Positions 10,282 to 20,251 of a stretch of 64,000 nucleotides of DNA are shown here, one piece after another. Positions within the stretch are counted from its first letter, which is position 1; each line of letters begins with the position of its first letter. The stretch comes from Desulfobulbaceae bacterium (lineage in GTDB: Bacteria; Desulfobacterota; Desulfobulbia; Desulfobulbales; SURF-16). The stretch covers positions 1-64,000 of the forward strand of contig JAGXFQ010000037.1 in the NCBI GenBank assembly GCA_024637145.1, given 5' to 3'. Below the pieces are notes generated by a model that did no database searches, was not told where the DNA came from, and saw nothing but the letters and a program-made list of their open reading frames with translations. A program made the translations under genes and the position numbers.

Positions 10282-11595
10282 CTAGCCGACGATGACGTTG
10301 ATCAGCAGGTCAAGGAACAGGGCCCGGCCAATGATGAAGAGGACAATGGAGAGGATGGCGGCAATGGGCACCGTGACAAACCAGGAGCCGAAGATGTTAC
10401 GGGTAACATCGCGGTCGATACCGCCCAGGCCGCGGGCCAGACCAATACCCATGATGGCCCCCACCAGGGTATGGGTGGTGGAGACGGGCAGGGCCATGCG
10501 GGTGCAGATCAGGACAGTGGCGGTGGCAGCAATATCGGCGGCCACGCCGCGGGAGGGGGTGATTTCGGTGATCTTGGTGCCCACGGTGGTCATCACCTTG
10601 TGGCCATAGGTGGCCAGGCCGAGGACAATACCAATACCGCCCAGACCGAGAATCCAGGTGGGAACCCCCACCTTCATGCCCACATCACCGGTCTGCAGTA
10701 TCTGGACAATGGCGGCAAAGGGGCCCACGGCATTGGCCACATCATTGGCGCCATGGGCAAAGGCCACGGAGCAGGAACTGACAATCACCAGGGGTACAAA
10801 AACAGACTCCACTGCCTCCAGCTGCTGGGAGATGGAGAGGTTCTGCTTGCCCTGCAGCTTGGCCTTGACATAAAACCTGGATAAAACAGCGCTGACTACG
10901 GCCAGAACCAGGGCTACCACCAGGGTCATGTCGTCGGTGAGCCAGAGGATATTGCCGATAACATGTTTCAACCCCTTGTAGATGGTGGCCATGGCCACCA
11001 CAAAGACCAGGACAAAGACAATGGCGGGGGTGTAGATGATGGCGGCCCGGGCCGGACTGCTCCGGCCCAGGATGCGGCGGGAGATAAATTTAAAGATGAG
11101 AAAGGCGCACACCCCGCCGATAATGGGGGAGATAAACCAGGAGGCCACAATCTGTCCCATCTTCGTCCAGTCCACGGACTCCACTCCGGCCGCAATAATG
11201 CCGAAGCCGGCCACAGCACCGACAATGGAGTGGGTGGTGGAGACCGGCATGCCGATGACGGTGGCGACATTAAGCCAGATGGCGGCGCAGAGCAGGGCCG
11301 CTGCCATACCGATGACAATAATGGCCGCGGCCTCGCCTTCGCGCAGACCGGGCAGGTTGGCGATTAAGGCCGGGTCAACGATGCCCTTGCGCACCGTCTC
11401 GGTGACATGGGAGCCCACCAGCACGGCCCCGGCAAATTCGCAGATCCCGGCCAGAATAACGGCCTGCTTGATACTGAGGGCTTTGGAGCCCACGGCATCG
11501 GCCATGGAATTGGCCACATCATTGGCGCCGATATTCCAGGCCATGTAGAGGCCGATGACCGCAGTCAGGCAAATAATAAAAAGAGACATATCCAT
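10282..11595 (-). CDS. pit: inorganic phosphate transporter, PiT family
   Basis: Low-affinity phosphate permease of the PiT family in the inner membrane, co-transporting metal-phosphate or H+. About 437 residues with ten or so hydrophobic segments and the two duplicated signature repeats: WNIGANDVANSMADAVGS near the N-terminus and AHGANDVANAVGPFAA near residue 280, plus the paired GMPVSTTHSIVGA and ALPVSTTHTLVGA segments. The frame also allows a TTG start at 11604; I use the ATG at 11595 but cannot exclude the TTG, which sits better behind GAGAGG. The DUF47 gene lies upstream on the same strand, a standard pairing. Confidence 0.92.
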   Translation of the reverse strand: MDMSLFIICLTAVIGLYMAWNIGANDVANSMADAVGSKALSIKQAVILAGICEFAGAVLVGSHVTETVRKGIVDPALIANLPGLREGEAAAIIVIGMAAALLCAAIWLNVATVIGMPVSTTHSIVGAVAGFGIIAAGVESVDWTKMGQIVASWFISPIIGGVCAFLIFKFISRRILGRSSPARAAIIYTPAIVFVLVFVVAMATIYKGLKHVIGNILWLTDDMTLVVALVLAVVSAVLSRFYVKAKLQGKQNLSISQQLEAVESVFVPLVIVSSCSVAFAHGANDVANAVGPFAAIVQILQTGDVGMKVGVPTWILGLGGIGIVLGLATYGHKVMTTVGTKITEITPSRGVAADIAATATVLICTRMALPVSTTHTLVGAIMGIGLARGLGGIDRDVTRNIFGSWFVTVPIAAILSIVLFIIGRALFLDLLINVIVG

Positions 11596-11688
11596 AGCGT
11601 ACAATGCAGGTTGAACCTCTCTCCCAAGAAGTTTAACCCTCCTCCCTTCAAAAAAATGAACATCGATGGTGGTGGCAGGCCGGCGCTG

Positions 11689-12360
11689 CTATTTGCGCAG
11701 CATGGCCCTGAGGAAATCCCCGGCGTTTTCCGCTTCATTAGCGATGTCGGAGAGCTTGAGCAGCATCTTCTCATAGAAGATGATATCAATGGTGCTTACC
11801 CTGTTTTCCAGCTGGTAAATGGCAATGGAAAGTTGGCGGCCCAATTTGTCTGCCTGCCACTCCTCCTTGCCCAGCCCGTTAATGAGCTCAAGGACCATGC
11901 GCGCCTCGGCCCCGGAAAAGGAGACCTCGGCCAGGTTTTTAAATTCCACGGCCGCCGTCAGCAGGGTGCCGCTGACCTGAAAGACCTGGGTAACAAAGGC
12001 CATGAATTTTTCATGGAGATCAGGATGGAGAATGGTCTTGCGGAGGGTCAAAATGACGGAAAAATCCTCAGCATAATCGGCCATTTTTTCTTGACACTGC
12101 AAAAAGCCGTCAAGCTCCTCTCGGTTTACCGGCAGAAAATAGCGGCGGGGCAGGTGTTCGCGGATATCGTGCTTGAGCTTGTCTGCCTCATACTCTGTCT
12201 TGGACACCCTGCCCTGCAGTTCTTCGATCCACTCCCAGTCTTCGGCAATCAGGGCCTCGATCATGGGCTTCACAAGCTCCACACATTCATGGACCTTTCG
12301 GGCATGGTCCACAAGCTGACCAATGGGGGAGTTTCCCAGCAAATCTCCAATAATCGTCAT
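11689..12360 (-). CDS. DUF47 / TIGR00153 family PhoU-like protein
   Basis: A 223-residue, almost entirely helical protein of the DUF47 family, a distant PhoU relative that accompanies PiT transporters and is thought to modulate them. The pattern LVDHARKVHECVELVKPMIEALI followed by SKTEYEADKLKHDIREHLPRRYFLPVNREEL is characteristic. The ATG at 12360 (MTIIGDLLGNSP) is preferred because AGGAG precedes it by about 9 nt; an upstream TTG at 12384 lacks one. The gap to pit is 93 bp, consistent with one transcript. No Pho box was recognised upstream. Confidence 0.88.
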   Translation of the reverse strand: MTIIGDLLGNSPIGQLVDHARKVHECVELVKPMIEALIAEDWEWIEELQGRVSKTEYEADKLKHDIREHLPRRYFLPVNREELDGFLQCQEKMADYAEDFSVILTLRKTILHPDLHEKFMAFVTQVFQVSGTLLTAAVEFKNLAEVSFSGAEARMVLELINGLGKEEWQADKLGRQLSIAIYQLENRVSTIDIIFYEKMLLKLSDIANEAENAGDFLRAMLRK

Positions 12361-12630
12361 CAGCACACTCCTAAAATTGTCCAATCAGATGGCAGGTAAA
12401 CGGCGAAACAATACTGCAGCGCCGGATCAAAGTCAACGGAGAACAAGGTGTTTGCAACTCATTGAAAAATCGATTTATTTTTGGGAAGAACCGGGCAACA
12501 ACCCAAAAAAACGGCATGTACTGGCGCCCGTTTAATGGTATCATCTAACAAAACCTCTTAGGGAATTATAAAGAGGGATCGCCCTGCCCGTATCTTTTCC
12601 CCGCCTCTAACCGATGCTTACAAAAAAATT

Positions 12631-13893
12631 ATGATAAATTCCCCCAGCCCGCTGCCGCCCTTTGCCGTTTGTCTGCAGATTGATGTCACCCCCCAGCCCC
12701 AGGAAAATTTCAGACAGGTGCGGGCAGCTCTTGCCCGTCTTGCCCCGCAGCCCGGCACCCTGGTGGTCTTGCCGGAAATGTGGCTGCACGGCTTCAGCTA
12801 TCAAAACCTGCCGGAGCAGGCCGGCCAGACCGCTCATGTCTTGGCGGAGCTACGCGGCCTGGCCAGAAAATATGAGATACTTCTGGCTGGGTCTCTCCTT
12901 GAATCGGAGCAAGATCAACTCTTTAACACCCTTTTTCTTGTTAGCCAAGACGGGATTGTCGGGAGCTACCGGAAACAGCACCCCTTTGCCCCCCTGCAGG
13001 AAGATAGGCATCTCAGCCCCGCAGACAGCCTGGAGGTGCTGATGGCTCAAGATAGCCGGTTGGGCGGCCTGGTCTGCTATGACCTGCGTTTTCCGGAGCT
13101 GGCCCGTCTCCAGGTGCAGGAGGGGGCCCAGATCCTGGTGGTGTGCGGCCAATGGCCCCAGGCCAGGATCGGCCACTGGCGCCTGCTTCTTCAGGCCCGG
13201 GCCGTGGAGAATCAGGTCTTTGTGGTGGCCTGCAACAGGGTCGGCATTACTGATGGGACCAGGTTTGGCGGCCACTCCATGATCATCGGCCCTGATGGCA
13301 CCATTCTGGGGGAGGCGGGTGACAACAGCGAGGTCATGAGTGCGGCCCTGGCCGCTGAGCTGCCGGCCCAGGTGCGCCGCCGTTTTAATACGGCCGGGCC
13401 GCGACCCTGGCGGCTGGCGGATAAGAAAAAAGTGGATGATCTCACCTCTCTCACTAAAAAAGTGGCACTCTATAAGGAGTGCGGCCAGAAAGTTGTTTTC
13501 ACCAATGGCTGCTTTGACATTCTTCATGAGGGGCACGTCACCTATCTGGAAGCGGCCCGCCGGCAGGGTGACCGGCTCATTGTCGGCCTCAACAGCGATT
13601 CTTCCATCCAGGCCATCAAGGGCCCAGACCGGCCGGTGAACAGCGAAGCCAGCCGGGCCCGAATCCTGGCCGCCCTGGGCTGTGTGGATCATGTTGTGCT
13701 CTTCTCCCAGCCCACCCCCTGGGAACCCATCATGACCCTGATGCCCGATGTGCTGGTCAAGGGCTCTGACTGGCCTGTTGATCAGATTGTCGGTGCCAAG
13801 GAGGTGCTGGCCGCCGGTGGGGAGGTGAGGACCATCGAGTTTGTGGGCGATTTCTCCACCACCGCCCTTATTAAAAAAATTCGCCACAAATAA
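12631..13893 (+). CDS. fusion of nitrilase-family amidohydrolase and RfaE2/HldE-C adenylyltransferase
   Basis: A 420-residue two-domain protein. Residues 1-~260 are a carbon-nitrogen hydrolase with the full catalytic triad: Glu49 (LPEMW), Lys115 (YRKQHP) and Cys149 ([10 protein letters not shown]), most like the omega-amidase branch. Residues ~268-420 are a nucleotidyltransferase of the RfaE2 / HldE C-terminal type, with [17 protein letters not shown] (HxGH-type motif), [18 protein letters not shown] and the C-terminal [12 protein letters not shown]. That domain normally transfers AMP to D-glycero-D-manno-heptose 1-phosphate for LPS core synthesis. The reading frame is continuous across the junction. 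A link between amide hydrolysis and heptose activation is not known to me, so the join may only couple expression. No Shine-Dalgarno is obvious at the ATG. Confidence 0.88.
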   Translation: MINSPSPLPPFAVCLQIDVTPQPQENFRQVRAALARLAPQPGTLVVLPEMWLHGFSYQNLPEQAGQTAHVLAELRGLARKYEILLAGSLLESEQDQLFNTLFLVSQDGIVGSYRKQHPFAPLQEDRHLSPADSLEVLMAQDSRLGGLVCYDLRFPELARLQVQEGAQILVVCGQWPQARIGHWRLLLQARAVENQVFVVACNRVGITDGTRFGGHSMIIGPDGTILGEAGDNSEVMSAALAAELPAQVRRRFNTAGPRPWRLADKKKVDDLTSLTKKVALYKECGQKVVFTNGCFDILHEGHVTYLEAARRQGDRLIVGLNSDSSIQAIKGPDRPVNSEASRARILAALGCVDHVVLFSQPTPWEPIMTLMPDVLVKGSDWPVDQIVGAKEVLAAGGEVRTIEFVGDFSTTALIKKIRHK

Positions 13894-13983
13894 CAAAGCA
13901 GTGTCTCCTTTCACGGAGGGAGTGCCTTGCGGCCCACGGCTTTTCCTCCTTTTTTAAATTTTTCTAAAAAAAGATTTCCCCGA

Positions 13984-14013
13984 CTTGATTTTTCAAATGG
14001 GCGTCCCTATTGT
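13984..14013 (+). promoter_or_regulatory. candidate sigma-32-type heat-shock promoter for groESL
   Basis: CTTGATT (13984-13990), 14 nt, then CCCTATTGT. This resembles the sigma-32 pattern CTTGAAA-N13/14-CCCCATNT. It lies 150 bp upstream of groES. No CIRCE inverted repeat is present, which favours sigma-32 over HrcA control. Confidence 0.45.
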
Positions 14014-14163
14014 TTGGCCTCAAGCAGGGGAAAAAGGTTTCGTAATCTTCTTTTCCCCTTGTTTTTTGTGCGGCATGGTGACCATTCCTTCCTTTAAACG
14101 GGCACTATGTCTCTTGGGTTTCATTTCTCGCTCTAACAAACAACTCTTATACGGAGGCAGTAC

Positions 14164-14451
14164 ATGAAAATTCGTCCCTTAAATGATCGCATTCTTGTTA
14201 AACGTCTGGCTGGTGAAGAAAAGTCCGCTGGTGGTATTATCATTCCTGACAGTGCCAAGGAAAAACCAGCAGAAGGCCAAGTTGTTGCAGTGGGTCCGGG
14301 CAAGCTCAACGACAAAGGTGAGCGGATAGCCATGGATGTGAAGGTTGGCGATAATGTCCTCTTTTCAAAGTATGGCGGCACGGATATCAAGCTTGATGGT
14401 GAGGAATACCTGATCATGCGTGAAGATGATATCCTCGGTGTGGTCGGCTGA
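14164..14451 (+). CDS. groES: co-chaperonin GroES
   Basis: GroES, the 10-kDa heptameric lid of the GroEL folding chamber. The 95-residue product begins [15 protein letters not shown], contains the mobile loop [21 protein letters not shown] (~19-39) and ends [16 protein letters not shown]. Start ATG at 14164 follows GGAGGCAG. It precedes groEL by 110 bp, the standard order. Codon choice here and in groEL is visibly less G/C-biased at third positions than in neighbours, as usual for highly expressed genes. Confidence 0.97.
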   Translation: MKIRPLNDRILVKRLAGEEKSAGGIIIPDSAKEKPAEGQVVAVGPGKLNDKGERIAMDVKVGDNVLFSKYGGTDIKLDGEEYLIMREDDILGVVG

Positions 14452-14546
14452 GATTGCAACTGCCGTATTTTACGACAAGATATTAATTTTAAAAATAAAT
14501 TTTCAGATACCGGCAGCAGCTCTTGTGCCGATCTTAAATGAAATAA

Positions 14547-16220
<1,674 letters not shown>

Positions 16221-16285
16221 GCACCCCCCCCTCTTGTTTCTGAGGTAATGATGTAATAAAATCAATACCTTGTCCTCGTGTTATG

Positions 16286-16326
16286 AAAAAGGAATCTCTG
16301 CCGGAAGGGAGGGATTCCTTTTTTTT
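16286..16326 (+). terminator. rho-independent terminator after groEL
   Basis: AAAAAGGAATC pairs with GGATTCCTTTTT around an internal TCTGCCGGAAGGGA loop, followed by a run of T. It is 65 bp past the groEL stop. Confidence 0.8.
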
Positions 16327-16328
16327 AG

Positions 16329-16357
16329 TTGACATTGGGACGAAAATTTACAATACA
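16329..16357 (+). promoter_or_regulatory. promoter of tRNA-Met
   Basis: TTGACA at 16329-16334 with a 17-nt spacer to AATACA at 16352-16357. It ends 18 bp before the tRNA 5' end. The -35 box is perfect; the -10 box is weak. Confidence 0.55.
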
Positions 16358-16375
16358 GTGTCTTCGTTTTACTGA

Positions 16376-16452
16376 GGCGATGTAGCTCAGTTGGTTAGAG
16401 CATACGGCTCATATCCGTAGTGTCCGGGGTTCAATTCCCTGCATCGCCACCA
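16376..16452 (+). tRNA. tRNA-Met (anticodon CAT)
   Basis: A complete cloverleaf can be drawn. The acceptor GGCGATG pairs with CATCGCC. The D arm contains AGCTCAGTTGGTTAGAGC, the anticodon stem is TACGG/CCGTA with loop CTCATAT, and the T arm contains GGTTCAATTCC. CCA is encoded. The acceptor starts with a normal G-C pair and the anticodon stem lacks three G-C pairs, so this is the elongator form, not the initiator. A CAT anticodon could also be an Ile2 tRNA modified to lysidine; overall appearance favours Met. Confidence 0.93.
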
Positions 16453-16460
16453 AATTTAAA

Positions 16461-16505
16461 AAGGGGGCGGCAACCTTAAAAGGTTGCCGCCCCCCTTTTT
16501 TTTTT
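16461..16505 (+). terminator. strong terminator after tRNA-Met
   Basis: GGGGGCGGCAACCTT (16463-16477) and its perfect complement (16481-16495) around loop AAA, followed by ten T residues. Confidence 0.95.
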
Positions 16506-16824
16506 GCGCGCCCGGCAGGGCGCACCGAGGCTCTTTCAGGAGGCCGGCACGGGCGGAAAATCCCAAATCCTGGAATAAAAATTTCTGTTTTCCGGAAAAT
16601 ATGCCCAAGAGAGTGGCCCGGGCCAGGAATTCTGGGGGCGGATAAAAAAAATATTCACCCGAATCTTTTGGATTTTTTGCGTTTTTCTCTCAGCACCTCA
16701 TGGTCCTCTGCACGTGGAATGTTTTTTGTTCATTCAAAACGAGGCTGCTTCTCGGTCAAGAGAGACAGCAAGAAAGAGGACAACATCCCTGGGGAAGAAT
16801 GGTCTTCGCCAGGGGGGTGGGGGT
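16506..16824. other. intergenic region upstream of the PEP-CTERM riboswitch
   Basis: About 320 bp without a gene. It holds a loose CGGAAAA...TTTTCCG inverted repeat and an AT-rich tract, and must contain the promoter of the riboswitch-controlled transcript. I could not identify a convincing -35/-10 or sigma-54 pair. The short open frame beginning at 16700 shows no protein-like features. Confidence 0.5.
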
Positions 16825-16926
16825 AATCATCATCCGGGAAAATAAACCCATTGTCAGGTGGGGTGCAAAGCCACAGATCCGCTGAAGCGGCTGGCTGGGT
16901 TGTCGGAGAAACAGGCGACAAAGGAG
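16825..16926 (+). promoter_or_regulatory. GEMM-like (cyclic dinucleotide) riboswitch before the PEP-CTERM gene
   Basis: The segment GGTGGGGTGCAAAGCCAC (16857-16874), then a P3-like hairpin ATCCGC-TGAA-GCGGCT, then GGCTGGGTTGTCGG matches the arrangement of GEMM-I RNAs (conserved GCAAAGCC and GGGTTNCCG parts). A P2-like stem (CCCA...TGGG) lies in front. Downstream, TTGTCG (16900-16905) can pair with CGACAA (16916-16921), whose end touches the AAGGAGGG ribosome binding site, so ligand binding would free or trap it. Ligand (c-di-GMP or cGAMP) cannot be read with confidence. Confidence 0.65.
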
Positions 16927-16935
16927 GGTAGAAAA

Positions 16936-17493
16936 ATGACAAAGAAATTTTGGGTAGGATTGGCAACAGGGGTCTTTTTGCTGGGGACGGGAGGAATGGC
17001 GCAGGCCCTTGCCCTTACCGATGTTGGGAGTATTGATACTCTCTTGTATGAGACGGATCTGGACAATTCAGGCTATGCTACGGAATTGGATTGGCTGAAT
17101 TCCGTGCTTGGCGGAGATTATACAATTGCCGACAAGTATGACACTAATGATGGTGATGGATGGTACGGCATTGAGGGGATGGAGGGCGTTTTTGCCCATG
17201 CCCTCACCAGTGAGCCCGGATATTTCTTGATTAAGACGGGTGTCAACATGGGAAATGAGTATGACAACACCCATTTCTTGTTTGAAAACCTCACCAGTCT
17301 GGCCTGGGGGGTCATTGATCTTGGGGATATGGGCTTCGACGAGAAGAATATTAACAATATCGAAAAGATAAGCCATATCACCGAGTTTAATGGCAATGGC
17401 GGCGGCAACGAAGTTCCTGAGCCAGCCACCATGCTCCTCTTCGGCACAGGTCTGGCCGGACTGGCAGCCGCCCGACGTAAAAATAAGGGCTGA
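16936..17493 (+). CDS. PEP-CTERM sorting-domain exported protein
   Basis: A 185-residue exported protein. Residues 1-26 form a Sec signal peptide (MTKKFWVGLATGVFLLGTGGMAQA). The mature part is acidic and rich in Asp, Asn and Gly. The C-terminus has the PEP-CTERM signal: the motif VPEPATML, a hydrophobic helix and AARRKNKG. Such proteins are processed by exosortase and delivered to the cell surface or exopolysaccharide matrix. ATG at 16936 is chosen because AAGGAGGG precedes it by 7 nt; the longer frame from 16858 runs through the riboswitch. No exosortase gene is in the window. A cyclic-dinucleotide riboswitch upstream would tie expression to the surface/biofilm state. Confidence 0.88.
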   Translation: MTKKFWVGLATGVFLLGTGGMAQALALTDVGSIDTLLYETDLDNSGYATELDWLNSVLGGDYTIADKYDTNDGDGWYGIEGMEGVFAHALTSEPGYFLIKTGVNMGNEYDNTHFLFENLTSLAWGVIDLGDMGFDEKNINNIEKISHITEFNGNGGGNEVPEPATMLLFGTGLAGLAAARRKNKG

Positions 17494-17519
17494 TTTTTTC
17501 CTGAAGCAGCAGACGTGTA

Positions 17520-17563
17520 CCAACGAGAGGCAGGCCCGGTCATCCGGGCCTGCCTCTCGTTGG
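17520..17563 (+). terminator. 20-bp perfect hairpin after the PEP-CTERM gene
   Basis: CCAACGAGAGGCAGGCCCGG (17520-17539) pairs perfectly with 17544-17563 around loop TCAT. No T tract follows, so it may act as an mRNA 3' stabiliser or a terminator of non-standard form. Confidence 0.6.
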
Positions 17564-17917
17564 TTGCGGGCCAGGGAATCTTGAGGACGCCTCAGCTTAA
17601 GGGGCTCTTTGTCGCCGCCAGGGAGCTGTCCTCTCTTTGAGGCGGAGAGCCGTTTCCCCTGGATATTCTCTTTTTTTTTTGAAGGATATTCCTCGCGGCC
17701 CGGTGGCAGTCAGGCAGGAGCTGGGCCATGGGAAGAGGAGAAGCAGTAAGAAAAGGGCGGCAGGGCCTCTGTTTTGTTAAGGACGATGCCTCTTCTTGAC
17801 AGGCAGGGGGGCGGGATTATACATTTTAACTTGAGCCTTGCTTGTCTGCCCCGGCCTTTGCAGGCCTGGGCTGCCAGGAAGAGCGGGGATAAATGTTGAT
17901 TCCGGAGTCGTCGACCC
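17564..17917. other. intergenic region before the RelA-like gene
   Basis: About 350 bp without a convincing gene. It contains a nine-T tract near 17671 after a GGCGGAGAGCC-type inverted segment. No ribosome binding site is evident before the downstream ATG. Confidence 0.5.
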
Positions 17918-19315
17918 ATGGGGCCTCATGATGGGCAATTGCCAGAAAGCAGCCTCTTTATCGAGGAGGTAGAGAAGGTCTATGGTCCGTCGGATTGCCA
18001 TTACCTCCGTCAGGCCATCTATTTTGTGCACGCAGCCCAAAAAGAGAATTGCCCCACCCTCATCAAGGTGCCCCAGCTGCTTGTCGACCAGAAGGCCGAT
18101 GCCCTGGTGGTCATCTCCGCCCTTCTGGCACCGCTGTTGTGGGACCACTCCCTCTCCCTGACCCGGATCCGGACGCAGTTCGGCAAGGAGATCGCCGCCC
18201 TGCTTGATCATTTTACCCTGCCCCCGATCAGCCGCACCGATACCAAGGGCCATCGTCACCATGATACCCAGCTCCTGCTCTCCTCTTTGGGCCAGGATAT
18301 CCGCAAAACTATCCTGGTTCTTGCCTTCCGGGCCATTGCTCTGGAAAGCAGACAACAGGAGGAAGGGGGGGCTATTGCCAGGGAGGCGGAGGAGACTCTT
18401 CACTATTTGGTGCCCATAGCCCGACGCCTTAATCTGGGGGTATTGCGGCGGCGTCTGGAGGATGCCGCTTTTCGCGTCCTCAATCCCGCTATCTATGCGG
18501 AGCTTGAGCGCCAGGTGGCCCCTATCCGGGCCGAGGATGCCGCCTGTCTGAAAATCCTCCAAGAGGCCACCCGCCGCCTGTTGGTGAAAAGCGGCATAAA
18601 GGGCCAGGTGGAAGGCCGCATCAAAAGTCTCTACAGCATCCACTGCAAGATGATGCGCAAAGGTGCCGGTCTTGAGCAGATTCTTGACCGCATCGGCCTG
18701 CGGCTCATCGTGGCCACGGTGCCGGAGTGCTACACGGTCTTGGGTCTGCTGCATTCCCATTTTCAGCCGGTGCCGGGTGGCTTTGACGATTATATCGGCC
18801 TGCCCAAGGATAACGGCTATCAATCCCTGCACACCTGTGTCTACCCGGTGCGCGATATATCCCATAAGCCCATCGAGTTTCAAATCCGCACCCAACTCAT
18901 GCATAAAGAAGCAGAATATGGCGTGGCGGCCCATTGGCGCTATAAGGAGGAGTTGCCGTCAAAGGCGGCCGGGGCCCGCCGGAAATCGCAGTGGCTGAAA
19001 GGCCTTGTCGGTCATCACCATGCAACAACAACACCGGAGGAGTTCATTCAGCTCCTCTCTCAGCAGGTCTATGCCGAACATATCGTCATTTTTGGCCAAG
19101 GCGGCCAGATCATGCGTCTGGATCAGAATGCCACCGTCAACCACTATCTCCAGAAGGCCAATCCGGCCCTGTCTCCCCAGGCCGTGATCAAGGTCAACGG
19201 CAAAGCGGTGGGTCGCGACCATCTCCTACACGATGGTGATTCCCTTGAGATCATTGAGCCTGACGGCCCGCGGTCAAAGGGCCAAGCCCTTGATCTTGGC
19301 CAGGGATCATGGTGA
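17918..19315 (+). CDS. RelA/SpoT homologue with degenerate hydrolase domain (RelA-type synthetase)
   Basis: A 465-residue RelA/SpoT-family protein. The N-terminal part corresponds to the ppGpp hydrolase domain, but the HDxxxED metal motif is gone: the position that should read ALLHDVVEDT reads ISALLAPLLWDHS, so hydrolysis is not expected. The synthetase domain (~220-340) keeps its motifs: GRIKSLYSIHCKM, DRIGLRLIV, DDYIGLPKDNGYQSLHT and EFQIRTQLMHKEAEYGVAAHWRYK. A TGS-like segment follows (~385-455, IVIFGQGGQIMRLDQNATV...VKVNGKAVGRDHLLHDGDSLEII). It then stops, so the helical, zinc-finger and ACT regions of full RelA are absent. It is probably a synthetase with altered ribosome or regulatory coupling. 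Codon composition matches neighbours. Confidence 0.85.
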   Translation: MGPHDGQLPESSLFIEEVEKVYGPSDCHYLRQAIYFVHAAQKENCPTLIKVPQLLVDQKADALVVISALLAPLLWDHSLSLTRIRTQFGKEIAALLDHFTLPPISRTDTKGHRHHDTQLLLSSLGQDIRKTILVLAFRAIALESRQQEEGGAIAREAEETLHYLVPIARRLNLGVLRRRLEDAAFRVLNPAIYAELERQVAPIRAEDAACLKILQEATRRLLVKSGIKGQVEGRIKSLYSIHCKMMRKGAGLEQILDRIGLRLIVATVPECYTVLGLLHSHFQPVPGGFDDYIGLPKDNGYQSLHTCVYPVRDISHKPIEFQIRTQLMHKEAEYGVAAHWRYKEELPSKAAGARRKSQWLKGLVGHHHATTTPEEFIQLLSQQVYAEHIVIFGQGGQIMRLDQNATVNHYLQKANPALSPQAVIKVNGKAVGRDHLLHDGDSLEIIEPDGPRSKGQALDLGQGSW

Positions 19316-19401
19316 TAAGACAAAAAAAGAGAAGGACTCGCTGTTATTGTATTCCACTTCCCAGCCACAAGGCCCTTCTGGCTGGTTCCGTTCTTTTCTT
19401 G

Positions 19402-19451
19402 GCAGCGCCTCAGTCATTTTTCTGATTTCCGGAAAATGACTGAGGCGCTGC
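19402..19451. repeat. 19-bp perfect inverted repeat
   Basis: GCAGCGCCTCAGTCATTTT (19402-19420) pairs perfectly with AAAATGACTGAGGCGCTGC (19433-19451) around TCTGATTTCCGG. It lies in the 372-bp gap between the RelA-like gene and the next small gene. No T tract follows, so it is not a classical terminator. The rest of the gap (19452-19687) shows nothing else recognisable apart from the ribosome binding site at its end. Confidence 0.75.
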
Positions 19452-19687
19452 TGCTCAAGGGGAGCCGGATCACGCCGCCTCTGGAGTTCGCGGCCAGGCC
19501 TGCGGTTGTTTAAGCCACGGATATTCCAGCTGTTGTAGATAATCCATTTGGTTGCTCACCTGAGGCATATTTTATGCTTTCCTATAAATAAGATATCTGT
19601 CATTTCCTGTGGTTGGGAACGCCCTTTTTTTTCGGGGATGATCCCAGCTGTTGGTCCTTAAATTTTTTTGTGAAAAAGGAGAGCACC

Positions 19688-20089
19688 ATGAAGAAGAGAA
19701 GCAATCTTGTCTGGATCTATAGCGTCTGTCTTTTGGGTATTTTTCTAATGCCTTTCAGCCTTGCCCCTGCCCAGGGCGCCGATGCTCCTGAAAAAACAAA
19801 GATAGATAAAAGAGATATCTATTTAGATCTGGAGGGCCTGTGTGGCGCTGAAGGGTTGCCCTATGAATTTGTGATACCTGAGGATAAATATGTGAAAACA
19901 AAGCTCGACTCCAGGGATATCTATTTGGACATGGATGCCCTCTGTGGTTACGAAGGTCTGCCCTATAGATTTTTAATCATCCCGGCTGAATATGTAAAAA
20001 TCAAACAGGAACCCAAAGATGTCGATCTTGACCTTGAAAAAATGTTAACGGATGACCCCTCCTTTGTGGAAGGACAGGAGGGGTATTAG
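19688..20089 (+). CDS. small exported protein with internal duplication
   Basis: I do not recognise the family. The 133-residue product has a Sec signal peptide (~1-32, ending near APAQGA). The mature part carries a tandem duplication: TKIDKRDIYLDLEGLCGAEG then LPYEFVIPEDKYV is followed by TKLDSRDIYLDMDALCGYEG then LPYRFLIIPAEYV, with a shorter third echo (EPKDVDLDLEKML). Each repeat holds one Cys in LCG, so the pair could form a disulfide. It is probably periplasmic or on the outer membrane. ATG at 19688 is chosen for the AAAGGAG ribosome binding site and signal peptide. A second small exported protein follows 160 bp later. Confidence 0.75.
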   Translation: MKKRSNLVWIYSVCLLGIFLMPFSLAPAQGADAPEKTKIDKRDIYLDLEGLCGAEGLPYEFVIPEDKYVKTKLDSRDIYLDMDALCGYEGLPYRFLIIPAEYVKIKQEPKDVDLDLEKMLTDDPSFVEGQEGY

Positions 20090-20251
20090 GTATATTGGGC
20101 AGTTTGCAGGGCCCTGCATAAGCGGGATCTGCGCAAATGTCTGAGAAAGAGGCGCTGTGGGCGCCAAAATGGCTGGTTGGGTCTGGCTGCTGCCCGGGTT
20201 GGCGTGACCAGATTTGTATATTGCCCAACCCATATAGATAAGGAGTTGACC

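Noticed and set aside
12361..12630. Pho box upstream of the DUF47-pit pair
   Set aside because: No convincing direct repeat of CTGTCAT-like sequence was found.
13894..14163. CIRCE element before groES
   Set aside because: No TTAGCACTC-N9-GAGTGCTAA is present.
20091..20235. TTGGGC...GCCCAA inverted repeat and G-rich leader as a possible second GEMM riboswitch
   Set aside because: No GCAAAGCC/GGGTTNCC core is present in the right order.
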